A stretch of DNA of 64,000 bases from positions 380,023 through 444,022 of the forward strand of contig JAHLKC010000013.1 of the NCBI GenBank assembly GCA_025449115.1, written 5' to 3'. Every line of letters begins with the position of its first letter. Within the stretch, counting starts at the first letter, position 1. A model generated the notes under the pieces. The model searched no databases. It had not been told where the DNA came from and saw only the letters and a list, made by a program, of their open reading frames with translations. A program made the translations under genes and the position numbers. Shown here piece after piece: positions 1-11,270 of the stretch. This stretch comes from Chytridium lagenaria (lineage: Eukaryota; Chytridiomycota; Chytridiomycetes; Chytridiales; Chytridiaceae).

Positions 1-810
1 CATTCTCTGCTGACTAATCATATCCTCCTGCAGCGTAATCCTGACAGTAAACCTTCCCCCACTCCTCACGCATGGCGCAAAAGAAACTTTTACGTCCTCG
101 TTTCTGATAACAATAGGAGACGTTGCGAACGTGGATTGAATGATCTCAGGCTCAATCGGGTACATCCCATCCGCGATTCGAATAGGGGGGAGAATTAAAC
201 TCCACTTGATCAAGTTGCGTGTCAAGATGATGCCATAATGCTTTCAAAGACTTGTTGGATGGCGAAGAAAAATAGCTCACGTCAAATGGACGTGGTGTGC
301 GTAATGGGAACAGCTGGAGCCTTGCGGAAAGGGCGTAACCATTTGACGTTGAAAGATGCCCGATCTTGCTTCTCGGCCCGCGTCCATCCTCCTGCCAATT
401 TAACCCTTCTATTGATGAGATCAAACTCCCCGACGATATATCCCGGGATCCCACGTCAATGTTGAAACTGGGAAATACTTTAAATGTGGCGGGAAGGCGC
501 ATGGAGAAAGGAAATTCGGAGATGGAACGTGGTTTGAGTGTAGTAGAGCTTAAAGAGACTGCGGCCGACACGTCGAGGTGGTGATGAGCACGACGGTGTT
601 GAACCGCGGGGAAACTTCGTTCATCTGAGACCTCGGTGGAGAGGACGCCCATGAGGCAAACATCGAGCCGATCAATGTGCCGTACTTGACGTCCAGTATG
701 GTGGATTTGGATGATGCCTGAAATGATAAGATCGGTGACCCCTGGTAGCCTGCGATAATATTTATGGTTATGCTCAATGGCTCAGACATGATATTCTTAC
801 CCTCGGACAA
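1..810 (-). CDS. Arrestin-like protein A (partial, runs off left edge)
   Basis: Minus-strand coding pieces in several frames read as one arrestin-type protein: an N-terminal piece starting at 810 or 789, a segment near 470-560 with a PFSMRLP/PSFN motif like the end of an arrestin N-domain, and a segment from about 240 to 1 containing DGMYPIEPEIIQ and a following beta-rich stretch typical of the arrestin C-domain. A 40-bp intron at 241-280 (GTGAGC...AAAG on the minus strand) joins two of them in phase. The C-domain stretch aligns by eye with the same part of the neighbouring gene at 1161-2887, so the two look like tandem paralogs. Fungal arrestin-like proteins usually act as cargo adaptors for ubiquitin-dependent endocytosis of plasma-membrane transporters; that role is inferred from the family. 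The 3' end lies outside the window and internal frame changes are unresolved. Confidence 0.55.
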
Positions 811-1160
811 AGAAACCTCCCGAGGACGTGCTTCCGCCAGGATACGGCTTGTGCATAATAGATATAGTGATCATTCCTTGAAACTTCAACAACTGTGTGG
901 CTCCGAAAAGTTAGCAAAAAAGTATGCGCAGAATCAATAAAGGGTGTTTGTAGATATTATTATAAATGACTTCAAAATCTATAACTTTATAAATCAATAA
1001 TATCCCACTGCAGGCACCGTCACGCCCCCCAACCTCCACCCATGGCGTCTTTCCAAATAGGGGAAAGTTTGGGAAAGGAAGTAAACACTGAGCCTCCCAC
1101 TAGTGGCGAGGTGGCTAATGCAAAAGAAAATGGTTTGTCAAAAAAAAACATTGCGGAATT

Positions 1161-2887
1161 TTATGTTGTATCAACACCATTCCCACTGGTGTGCGAGATG
1201 ACTTGAGAGTACGAGGGAAGTTCTCCTTCAACATCTCCAGCAGGTCTCCAGCAATTCGGCGGGAGCTCGACAGACGTTGATGTTGCAGCGTATATTGCTG
1301 GGGCTGGAGACTCTGATGGAGAAGAAACACCGGAATCCGTCATCGGAAGGAAGAGCCAGGGAGAATCGATCGAAGCATGGGAAGCTAATTCTTTAGTGTA
1401 TGGGGATACGATGATTGGGATTTCCGTGACGAGGGGGGCAAGGGCGCTGTTAGGACCAGGCGTTGGAGGAATAAGCGGAAGCCGCCATCGGATAGCGTGA
1501 CTGTGATGCGAAGGATGTGGGACGTGGAGAGGGTGGGGTTTGATGTGCTGGTGGGAAGAATTCGGGGGAGGTCGATGGGGAACTAAAAGATCGGCGCAAG
1601 TAGCGATAGAAAATGCAATGAAAAGAAGCGGAGCGAAATGATTGAACATTAATAACACAAATTATCATATAGCCACTCTTTGAATCAGAGAATAAAGAAG
1701 ACATGAAATATTAAAAAATTTAAAAAAAACGTACCGACTGCCATTTAGATAATTTTGATAAGATGTAGTAAGGCACCTCCCATCGCAGCAGTCTCGTCGA
1801 AAAAGTAACCGTGGCATCCTTCACGTCCTGCGATTTGACAAAGCCCAAATCCGGAATAAACAAAGTCGTCTTCTGCACCAATTCTAGCTTTATCGACGAA
1901 ATCTCCATCTTCTTCTTCCCCGAAGTCTCCCCAAAAGCAGCTGATAATCCAACTTCGAACTTCGACTCGTTCTTTATAACTCTTGGTACTTTAACAGAGA
2001 CAGTTATTTCCTAACCCCTCCCTTGTTATGCTTTCACTAATATAAGGTGATGGCATGAACATAGCTTGAACATGGACGGGTTCAAATGGGGCCATGTCTT
2101 CGCCTAGCCGGATCACAGGCGACAGGTAGCGATCCGCACCAGGTATAGGGCTGATTAACTTAACGCTCGCTTGGAGAGTATACCAGACCTCTGCGACAAG
2201 GTTTCTGGCCGAAACTTCATATTGGTACTTTTCGCCGTTATCATCTCTTCTTCCATTGGTCTCCCCGAAAAGGCCATGTACTGCGGCGTCAGAGCTTTTC
2301 GGTAGACTTCCATTGGGATCTCCATGTTGAACGGGATGACGAGGGCTTGTCGAGGATTGATCTGTTGGTTAGGGAATGGGACAGAATGGGTTCTTTGGAG
2401 ATGTTCCACACGACGACAATATTGACGGACATCAACACCAAATGCAATTTCGTATTGACCAGATAGGATGAGGCTGATGGATTCGATGGTTCGAGGGAAA
2501 CTTGACTGAACCGTTATTGTACCGACAATCGAGAACTCTCCCAGCCTAAAATCCAAAATGGAATGTAAGATAACCAGCCATGCACCAACAGATCGCCGCA
2601 ACGTCCGATCTCAAACTTAAGCATATTAAAGCAAAGTTCGGCACTAGTGAATAAAGGACATGCACAGGTTCTCGGAGATGACTTACCCGGGAAATCTTAT
2701 CATTCAGCGAAAAGCAAGACGTTAGTTTCTTACAAGCATAAGCCACCTGGACAAATGCCATCAAAGACAAAGTCCAGAGGCTTTTAGACAAAAGCAAACC
2801 AAATGCATCAACCCACCCTCTCAGATACGACGGCTCCGGTCTCCCCGGCGATGCATCAGGTAACCTTTGAATTTGTATCTCAACCAT
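1161..2887 (-). CDS. Arrestin-like protein B
   Basis: Start ATG at 2887 (MVEIQIQRLPDA). Long minus-strand pieces give an arrestin N-domain (around 2550-2330: GTITVQ, SISLILSGQYEI, then VIPFNMEIPME), a middle segment at about 2225-2045 (VAEVWYTLQASVKL, EDMAPFEP) and an arrestin C-domain at 2010-1720 (VPRVIKNESKFEVGLS, KLELVQKT). A Pro/Ser-rich tail ends at 1161 with ELPSYSQV, the kind of PPxY-like tail through which yeast arrestins recruit Rsp5-type ligases. Introns are inferred between 2815 and 2550 (acceptor TTTTAG), near 2015-2045, and at about 1733-1680 (GTACGT donor). A frame change sits at a G4 run near 2265. Likely a cytosolic endocytic adaptor; the function is family-based inference. 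Its tandem neighbour to the left is a paralog. Confidence 0.65.
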
Positions 2888-4002
2888 GACGGCTGATAGT
2901 TTATGTTTTTTGTGCTACATAAATACTACCTTTAACACTGTGATGTGTTATGTATGATCCCACATCAACAACCCCTTCGCTAAACTACTGGCCCACGGCT
3001 GCAAGTAATATAGGGCTCTGCCGCAATATCTCAATCCCCCCTAAGACCTGACGCGCTCTTTGCAAGCCAATCATATCTCCCGTCCTGGAAAGAGCCTCGG
3101 GAAACCTGGCTTTTTTATATGCGAGACAGAACTGAAAATGAACACCCATGATGGCCATTAAACAGCTGGGAAGAACACTGTAAGGGAACTGTTTTTTTTT
3201 TTTAACATCCAAGCCAAGTGGAATACGGGGGGGAGGGGAGGCTAATCTCAAAGAATATGTATGTTGGAAGCAGAAACTAACATCGATTAAAAAGAAGAGG
3301 TTCGGGAAGGGCACGTCGACGTGACGCGCCAAAGATCAACCACGTCAATCCATCTCCGAAATTAACATCTACTGCAAATGAGTTGGGGGAGGCTACAACT
3401 GTAAATCACTCTTTTACGGAAATTATCCCGCATGCGGAATGGCCTCTGTAATCCTAAAGGGCATCAAGCCTACGTTGTTTCTGATAATTGACCGGAAACC
3501 ATCAATATTGTTATTTTACGCTGCAGTGCATGACTTTACATGATCAGCCGCCTCAGGTGGGCTTGGGGGCGTCTCCTGCCGCAGAGATATTGTCCCTCTC
3601 CGCGCGATCCCGATCAGCAAGGTCAGCAAAGGAGAGACGCAAAACGATAAGAGCCACAAGTGCATCATCAGTCATAAGAGAGCCTTTGTAACCGCCGCCC
3701 TTACTCAACAGTTCTAACAAAATCAACAGCTTTTCCGTAGGGGAAGATCCAAGCCAAGAACCCCTGATGGTGGATATGGCCCCTCTCTCCCGCCGAAGCT
3801 CCGCTAAAACCCGTACCGTCCCTTCAACAACTTCCGAAAAACTTTAGCTTACCGTTCTCTAAACTCTCTGGCCTAACGTCCTGCAACTCCCCAGAAACTC
3901 ATCCTTTAACAGCTGGCAAAAAAACACCCATCATTACCGCCTCCAACTGCAAAACCCGCACATTTCCTTCGCCAGCAATGTCGTCTCGACAGAGTAAAAG
4001 CC
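2888..4002. other. Intergenic region, no confident gene
   Basis: About 1.1 kb between divergently transcribed genes (arrestin-like B leftward, Ser-rich protein rightward), so it should contain both promoters. A 115-codon minus ORF at 2985-3332 has no recognisable motif and an untypical composition. A plus frame open just before 4003 reads in phase with the downstream gene, so that gene's true first exon may begin slightly upstream (an ATG in another frame lies at 3978). Confidence 0.4.
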
Positions 4003-7000
4003 TTGGAAACTGCCATGAAGATAGCTTCATCCGGTGGTATACCGATCATGGAAGGTCTAGAAGAGATGTCAATCGGTAGCTCCGCTCCAAGGCCCAAGTC
4101 CGCAAACCTCCCACCTCTTCCAACCCTCCAAACCCGTGAAACAAGTCTCGCCGCTAAAGCGCTTCTATCAAATCTTGAAGAAGGTGGTGGTCTCACTTCC
4201 GATCAAGCTGCCGTGATAAGACGTGTTGTGGCGGCTGGTGATCGGAATCGCCGGAAGTTGGTTGGACAGCTCTCGCTTATTGTTGCGAAAGGGACAATTG
4301 CCGAGAGCGTGGGTGCTATGAATGGGGATATGGGTATGGTGGAAAAGTTGAAGTCTTCGGCGGAAACTGCTGGAAAGGCGTTAGAGAGGCTGCGAATTGA
4401 CTCTGATGACGATACACGAGCCAAAAACCCGCCTTCAAGGAGTTCTTGTACAAGTCCTCTTCCGTTCCCCGTATCATCTCCAAGCCGTTCGTCATTCAAC
4501 TTCGAAGTTGGGGCCGGTAATGTGTCAGACTCTGACTCTGACGACGGAATCCCCTTAATCTGCATCCAAAGTGAATCCAACCAAAGCATCAACAATCAAC
4601 CCCCACGTCCACAGCCCCCCTCATTCTTCAATGCAGCAGAAAAGCGCAATACATCTCCTATCCTCCAACTCTCCATAAGTCCAGGCGTATCGCGCGCATC
4701 CTCTATTTCTGCACTATCCTCAAATGAAACCGACGATAGTCTAAAGTTCACGTTCCCCATCGTCAAGCCTGCTCTTCAGGGACCTATTGAGGAGGAATTT
4801 GAGGAAGAATCTCCAAATCACGATGATCCAGTTATGCCAGGAAAACGAGGGAGCGTTGGTGGGGAAGTTCCGACCATTGTTATAGAACCACAGGGTTCAG
4901 TGATTTCTTTGATGGGAGGCCGACACGCAGCCGTGTTTGATGCAACGTCTCCTTCTCACTCGCCGGTAGAATCTCGGCAAAGTTCCGTCAACGCCTCATC
5001 TATGCCCAAGCGGATACCTAGCCGACAAAGCTCTATGACGAACGGAAGCTACGTAAACCTTACCGGCGCTCAAACTAAACCCGGAAAACTCTCGGCCTTA
5101 GACGACGACCACGGCCGGTCTGTCTGTATTGACGATGAAGAAGAAAGCAATTCCAGCGGCAGTTCCTCGGATTCAGATCCGGAACCTTCGAGGGGGAGTA
5201 AGCCCACGGGTGGACGACCTGAAAAGGTGGCGGCTTTGAAGGAGAAATTGGGCTTGAGTCTGAAGATTGATACAAAGGTGAAGAGGGCTTTGGAATTGCC
5301 GACCGCTAAACGGAAGAGGGGCAGTCCAACATCAGCGTTGAAAATGTACAGGAATCCAAAGTCACCGAATGCCCGAAAGAAGATTGGGAAATTGAGTTGG
5401 AGAAAGGTAGCGCTGTTTGTTTTCTTTCTTTTTAGAACTCTCGTTAATGTGGTCTTAATGAATAATTCCATTCAATTTGTGTTTTATTAATTTAATTTAT
5501 TGATACAGCAACCGAAGCACTCCTAAAAAAATGAAAGAGGAAGACGTCGTAAAGGTTCTGTCCAGTCTACCGATAATGAAGGAGCAAAAAAGAGTAGAAA
5601 TAGCAAGAAAGCGGCTTTTTACGCGAAAAAATATGCTCATCTCATTGACGAAAAATCCGCAAAGGGTCGTGCTGGACCAGGAGGAGATCCTGATGCTCAG
5701 TTTGATGAAGACGCTATAGCAGAAGCAGAGATGCGGAGAGGTGCGGTCTTTCGTAATCACATATTAACTTCAATTTTTTAGTGCTTCGTAACCTCCAAAA
5801 CTGGGTTCGTTCCGTTATGGGGAGCCCGATCACGTTCAGAGCGTTCCGTCCGCCCCAAATACAACCCCGGCCTCCGCTCTCCCCCCAACCGCTGCAATCC
5901 CAACCCTCAACCCCCCTTTGTCTCCAACCCCCTCCAAATCCATCCGTCGCAGCCACTCCCTCGTTGAAGCATCGCTGACCTCCATAAGCCCAGAACCCAC
6001 CGCCTTTGCTGGTCGTGAATTTGAAGATCTCCTCGCTCTCAGTCCATGGAAACCCGTCATGATGGAACGTGGACGCGACCGAGCTGCCATTTTAGCGGTC
6101 GAGACGGCACCGCCTGAGACAATGTTAAATCGGATCAGAGTCAATGGACTTGTGGAGGCGACAGTGGAGGTGGCGTCTGCGGCATTGAGGGTAACGAATG
6201 GGGGCCTTGTCGCGGAGAAAGACGAGGGCATGATGAGAGTTGGGTCGACGATGGGGTTGGATGGGAAGGGGAAGATGGAGGTCGGAGAAGGGAAGAAGGC
6301 AGGAGGGGAGGGGGGTAAGAATGATCCGAAGATTGTGGTGGGGATGGGTTCGAAACCAAGGTCTGCCTCGAGAAGGTGTTCGAGACCGGGGAGCTCGACG
6401 GCGGCAGGGTGGAAAGGAGGCATGGTTTTTGGTAATAATTTTACTTATAATTGCATGCTAAGTTATGTTTTTCTTCAGGCGATGGCCACAGCAGTCACAA
6501 AGTTATTCGACGTAAGCTCGAACATTTAGATAATAATCCACTCATTTTTTTGTCCTAGCACCTTTTTCTACTAGTCCACGCGTCATCCATCCCAACTTTC
6601 CGACAATAGAAGAAACTGCACAGGAACTCGACATTGCTCCAAAATGGACTCAACAGGAGAGAAGAAGAAGGGTAACTTTGTTTTAGGAAAAGTGAGACTA
6701 ACAGACAAAGTACGCTCAATGGTACATTGATCCTCACGAATGGGCAAAGGTTATGCAATTGACGGTGCCGACTGTTGAGCAGGTAACGTCTTCGTCTCTA
6801 TTATCTCACAGTAGCTGTTTCTGAATTTACATTATGTTCTTATAATGTTTATGCCTTTAATTTTATGCCTTTGTGAGCTCCGTTCCATTTTAATGCGAAA
6901 TTTGATTTTATGTTGGCGTATCGCTTCAAAAGTTCGGGATTCTATAATGGTTTCTAACTTTTTGGGGATTGAAATCAATAGACGGCGGAAAGTGCAGAAG

Positions 7001-8039
7001 CCAACACTGCACCTATCACCCCGACCCAGCCAATATCATCTCTTCCCTGGCAAACGGCCCATCTTCCGCCCCCACCTCAGCCGGTACCTCGAGACCCGCG
7101 GAAACTGCCAATTCAGACCTAACCAAAGCCCTCTCCCGCACCACATCCGCTCGCTCCAAAGGACCTTCTTTCTCTACCTCCACCCTCCGCTCCCGCAGCG
7201 CCAATCCTCATCACCCCCGAAAAAGCGAAGTAGAGCTAATGCTAGACGAAATTATCCATCGCCAAAATTTTGAAACGGCGCAAATTGTTGCAACAATGGC
7301 TGAAGACTCTGGGGTTCCGTTTGGATCCCGTAGACGTGATGAGGGACGGACTTGGAGTGGTCGTAAGATCCGGTTCGGGAAATTTAGCGACGAAGATGAT
7401 GATGGACGGAGGAAGAAAACATTATGGAGGAGACGACGTCGAAAGTCTCACAGTGTGAGTGAGACGATGGGATCGATTGTAGGGATATGGGGACGTGATG
7501 AAGTCAAACCAGCCACGCCTGTCACGAAAACCATGAGGCTTTTGGATCCACGCACATCCGAATCAGATGTCAATTTATGCGCCATTCAAAGCGGGAACGT
7601 AATTTCGGCGGTGCCGTCTGGACAGACTGTGGTGTTGTCGCCACGGGCTTCAGTTATGCCTGGACAGGCGGTGTTGTTGGGGCTTTTGAGGACGACGATG
7701 GGGGATAATTATTTAAATGGACAAGAGGATGGACAGATAGAAGGAAGAGCGGTTGCCGTACAGGGACTGAAGCCGGAGGGACTGAGGGTTTCGACGCGAC
7801 GGTCGACAGCGGTGAAGTCGGCTAGAAACTTCTGTGGGCGGTGGGAGCTGTGGTTGATAAAAAGACGGATGTTAGATAACTCATACGCGTGCCGTTTAGA
7901 GCATCAAAATGATCCGTGTCTTTTCAAAAGAAATATGAATTGTTATGCAACGTTCGTTTTTTCTACATATTCCAAGGCGGGGGCATCTAATTTAAGGGCT
8001 TTTTGTGTTGAAGGTTTGAGGAAAAGTGAGTTGTACTGA
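4003..8039 (+). CDS. Ser-rich multi-exon protein of unknown function
   Basis: The family is not recognised. The first long exon (4003 to 5406) encodes about 468 residues that are Ser/Pro-rich, with acidic patches (SDSDSDD, DDDH, DDEEESNSSGSSSDSD) and a basic KRKRG stretch that could be a nuclear signal. Introns with matching phase: 5407-5508, 5741-5781 (41 bp), 6432-6478, 6512-6558 and 6672-6710. The exons around 6480-6782 encode a conserved-looking block (FGDGHSSHKVIR, PRVIHPNFPTIEETAQELDI, QWYIDPHEWAKVMQLTV). The last exon starts near 7000 and ends at a TGA at 8037-8039; it contains DEDDDGRRKK and RRRRRK. The reading frame changes at an A7 run (5525-5531); one extra A would join a K/R-rich segment in frame. 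Start could be upstream of 4003. Composition suggests a nuclear or scaffold protein, but that is a guess. Confidence 0.5.
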
Positions 8040-8238
8040 CCCTGATGCTGAAGGGTTTGTGCAAAAATCTGAGTATTCCGTCAATAAAATTATTATTAGA
8101 ATGAGTTGTGCTTATCTGCCCTCCTTCACCCTGACACCACACCCACCCGGCGCTTCCCCACCGCATTTAATGCAAGTGTCTGCAGTAATAACGATTCAAA
8201 TATCAAATAGTGCAACAACCACCGTCAAGTGTGGGTGA

Positions 8239-10577
8239 GATCCTCTCTTCACCCAACCATGTCGGCCCGTTGCGTCAGAGTCTTGGAGGGCAACAGCATG
8301 GATCCTTCAAAACGGCCTCACCCCAGAAGCATGCATATATTACTGCGGTCGAGTTCGTCCCAATTTCATTTGGTGGGGTCTTCAACGTCGTTCTGATCTC
8401 AACCACTGTTTCTGCGAGTACCCTGAGACAGCGACTCCCAATATGTATTCACCATCAGGCGGCCAATGCTCATCTTGCGGGGCTTATTCTTGCGGGGCTT
8501 TGGTAGCGTTGCTATGTACCCTTTACCAGACAAAAACGCGGGACCGTTTGGTTCGTAAACGCCAGCGTTCCTATATTCTCATGTTTGGACTAATTAGACT
8601 CAACTGTTTATTGTAGTTATTGCACCGTTTCCTCCGCCGGCTCCACCACCACCACCACCACCTCCTCCTCCACCTCCACCTCCGCCGCCTCCACCCCCAC
8701 CACCTCCTAGTCCATCTCCGCGCCCACCTGTTAACCCAAGCCCACCACCTCCATCCAACGACCCATCTCAACCGCCTCCTCAACCTCCATCGCCATCAAA
8801 TTCAGCTCCAAACCAAGATTCATCACCCAGCCCCCCTTCAGATGCAACCTCATCTTCGCCCACAGAATCCAACGGAACACCCACGTCGACTCAATTTACA
8901 GATGTTTCGTCAACTGTAGTGATTGATAACTCACTCACCGCAGTCCCTGTCGTTATAGTCAGTGGAACTGTCACCATCACCGAAATTCAACTCATCCCTA
9001 CCACCCTTGATACTATAAATCCTTCATCTAGCATTCCAAGCACAACAACAAGAAACCCGCCGGCATTCGGACCCCTCCAAATTGGAATTACTATATCCAT
9101 CGTTACACTCATAGCAGTTGTTGCAGTTCTTTTATGGTTTTTTTTAAGCGAAAGAAGTCGAACGAGAAGCCTGTTAATATAGATGAGCCGAGAGAGAGTC
9201 GAGGATCACTTGGTGAATCGTTCTCAACCGCCACTTCAGCTTCAACGGCAGCAACCGACATGCCTAATGAATCAGGAGTATTACCACGTCGTCCGTCACG
9301 TGCGCATTCATGGGAAAGCAACGATACAAGAAACGTTTTTGACGTTGACGCCCCTCTTCCACGTGACCGTCTTCCATCAATAGACACAGCTCGATCATCT
9401 CGTGACAGGAAAAATGAATTCGGCGCTATGATTCAAACGGAAACGGTTGGTCTCAAAGTTGCGCATGTGCAGGATCCGTTTAGCATCAACAGAAAACACG
9501 AGGAAGCTGTAGGACGCAAAGGTGATGCTGTGCAGGAATTGTTTGGAGCAGTAGGGTCGACCTCGAAACCTGTGCCTGTATTTGGGTCGGTGTGGGAAGG
9601 GAACACTCAAAAAGCTCTACCAACGTTACCATTGTCTGACAAGGACCGTAAACTCGTATCAGGACCATCGAGGGAACGCAAATCCGACACTCCCGCCTCT
9701 TCTGTGGTCAAGGAGTCTGAGGATTGGAGGACAGTGGATGCAGCGATAGGGTCGCCAGATGCGGAGTCGGGGAGAATACTTGGGGGTATGGATAAGGGTG
9801 AGACGAGGGCGCAGTTTGGAGGAATGGTGAAAGCTTTTATGGGGATGAGAAGGAAGTGGTGGTTGATAAACAGGCAGCGACGAGAGCGCAGTTTGGGGGG
9901 GATGGTGAAAGCCTTTATGGGGGATGAGAAGGAAGTGGTGGTTTGATAAAGAGGCAGCGACGAGGGCGCAGTTTGGACCGATGGTGAAAGCCTTTATGGG
10001 GGACGAGAAGGAATTGGTGGTTGATAAAGAGGCAGCGACGAGGGCGCAGTTTGGACCGATGGTGAAAGCATTTATGGGTGATGCGAAAGAGGCGGTTGTG
10101 GACAGAGATGAGGAGCCTAGACGGCAGATTAGGCCATTGGCGGCAGTGAGGCGGGATACGGTGCCCATCTCTGCCGCTCCCACCAATCCTGGCAGAAACT
10201 CCAGCGATGGAATTCAGAGACGGTTTGGGAGTACCTCGCAGATCACCACTTCTGCGATTCCAGTAGCTGCAATCCAACCCTCGACGGTGCGAATAACGCA
10301 ACCTGCTGTTCAAAATCCTGTGATTCCAGTCCGGCGGGCATCGTCGGGGGCGGTCGAGGTTGGGGTTATTGGAAGTCGTGCGCCGTTACCATCTCCGATG
10401 ACTTTGCCAACAAGACCTACGGTGCCAATAACGACGACGCGTCCACTGAGACCAGCACCGCTTCCTGCTGCAGAGCATGAGGACTCGGGGTTATCTGGGA
10501 ATGATCTGTTGTTGGAGATGATCATGGCTGGACATGATGTTGAGGCGCCTCCGCCGAGGTATTCTGCCATGTATTGA
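8239..10577 (+). CDS. WSC-like single-pass membrane sensor with cytosolic repeats
   Basis: A Cys-rich extracellular module at about 8254-8510 (TPEACIYYCGRV, NHCFCEYPE, GGQCSSCGAYSCG) resembles a WSC carbohydrate-binding domain. After an intron ending at 8616 come a long poly-Pro/Ser-Thr stalk (8617-9060), one transmembrane segment (about 9080-9140: LQIGITISIVTLIAVVAVLL) and a basic stop-transfer K/R cluster. The cytosolic tail (9146-10577) is Ser-rich with four copies of a 26-residue repeat at about 9806-10110. Fungal WSC proteins sense cell-wall stress and signal through Rho1/PKC; that is family knowledge. The frame changes inside a T8 run at 9138-9145 within the membrane segment, and again at G and T runs inside the repeats; together they rejoin the same protein. 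The start codon and any signal peptide lie upstream and were not resolved: a TGA precedes 8239 in this frame, so another exon is expected. Confidence 0.6.
9806..10110 (+). repeat. Four tandem 78-bp coding repeats (26 residues)
   Basis: The motif TRAQFGxMVKAFMGDEKE recurs, with the sequence GCAGTTTGG at 9811, 9888, 9968 and 10046 (spacing 77, 80, 78 bp). The in-frame unit is 78 bp. Copy 1 lacks one G in ATGGGG and copy 2 carries one extra G in a G7 run and one extra T in GGTTTGA, which explains the frame changes in this part of the sensor gene. Confidence 0.9.
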
Positions 10578-11270
10578 TGACTTTATAGTCGTGTTTTTTT
10601 GTTTTTTTTGTTTTTTGTTTAGATGTTTAGATTCTTTTGAAAATACATAGAGTTTTTTTTTATCGCATTTTTCTTTAGAAGATAAAATTAAAAAAAAAAT
10701 AAGAAGAGAGTGATTTACGTCTAATTCTTAATTTAAACGCAGCAAAACGCAGAGTTTTAATGAGCGATATAGTAAACACCCTATCTCCAGCTTTAGCCAC
10801 TTCATATTTTGTTGTGCATTACTTTACGTTAAAGGTATATAATGTAAAGTAGTCATGGAATCGAATGTGAGGGTACCGTTTAGCTGGGTGAACAAAAATT
10901 AGGTTCAGGAGGGTAAACGACTAGCGAAGCGAAACAGCCCATAACGATGTAATCCTGAAGTGGCGTAAAACACTCCTGTCCTTGTTTTTTAACTCAAGGC
11001 AATCATCTAGCCGAAAATGATCTCCGACCCGACCGTTACACAAACACGCGTCGCCTGCGGTATCAATGGCCGTTCAACTCGGAACTCGATGTAGTCGGCA
11101 TTTTAACTGCTACACGACCATCTCTCATTGTTTGCTTTTGATCCCGAAATTGAGGAGACCCCAAAGTGTCCTTACGAAGCGCTCTATCTCCCATACAAAT
11201 TATATAAATATCAACGTTCCCTCCCATCCGCTTTCCATCTGCAACTCATCACCCTTGTGCAATACTATTC
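10578..11270. other. Intergenic spacer
   Basis: AT-rich spacer with T and A homopolymers just after the stop at 10577 (probable 3' UTR). No ORF with recognisable content is seen. The last 100 bases hold the promoter of the next gene. Confidence 0.5.
11201..11208 (+). promoter_or_regulatory. TATA-like box of DOMON/DBH-like gene 1
   Basis: TATATAAATA lies about 65-70 bases upstream of the ATG at 11271 and about 80 bases before the signal-peptide reading frame, a usual position for a fungal TATA element. Confidence 0.45.

Noticed and set aside
5836..6423. 195-codon minus ORF
   Set aside because: It is antisense to the Ser-rich multi-exon gene; the plus frame carries the splice-consistent coding sequence.
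8571..8783. Trp/Arg-rich minus ORF
   Set aside because: It is the antisense of the proline-rich stalk codons of the WSC-like gene.
9138..9145. Programmed ribosomal frameshift at the T8 run
   Set aside because: Similar one-base breaks occur at many homopolymers of both signs across the window, so sequencing error is more likely than recoding.
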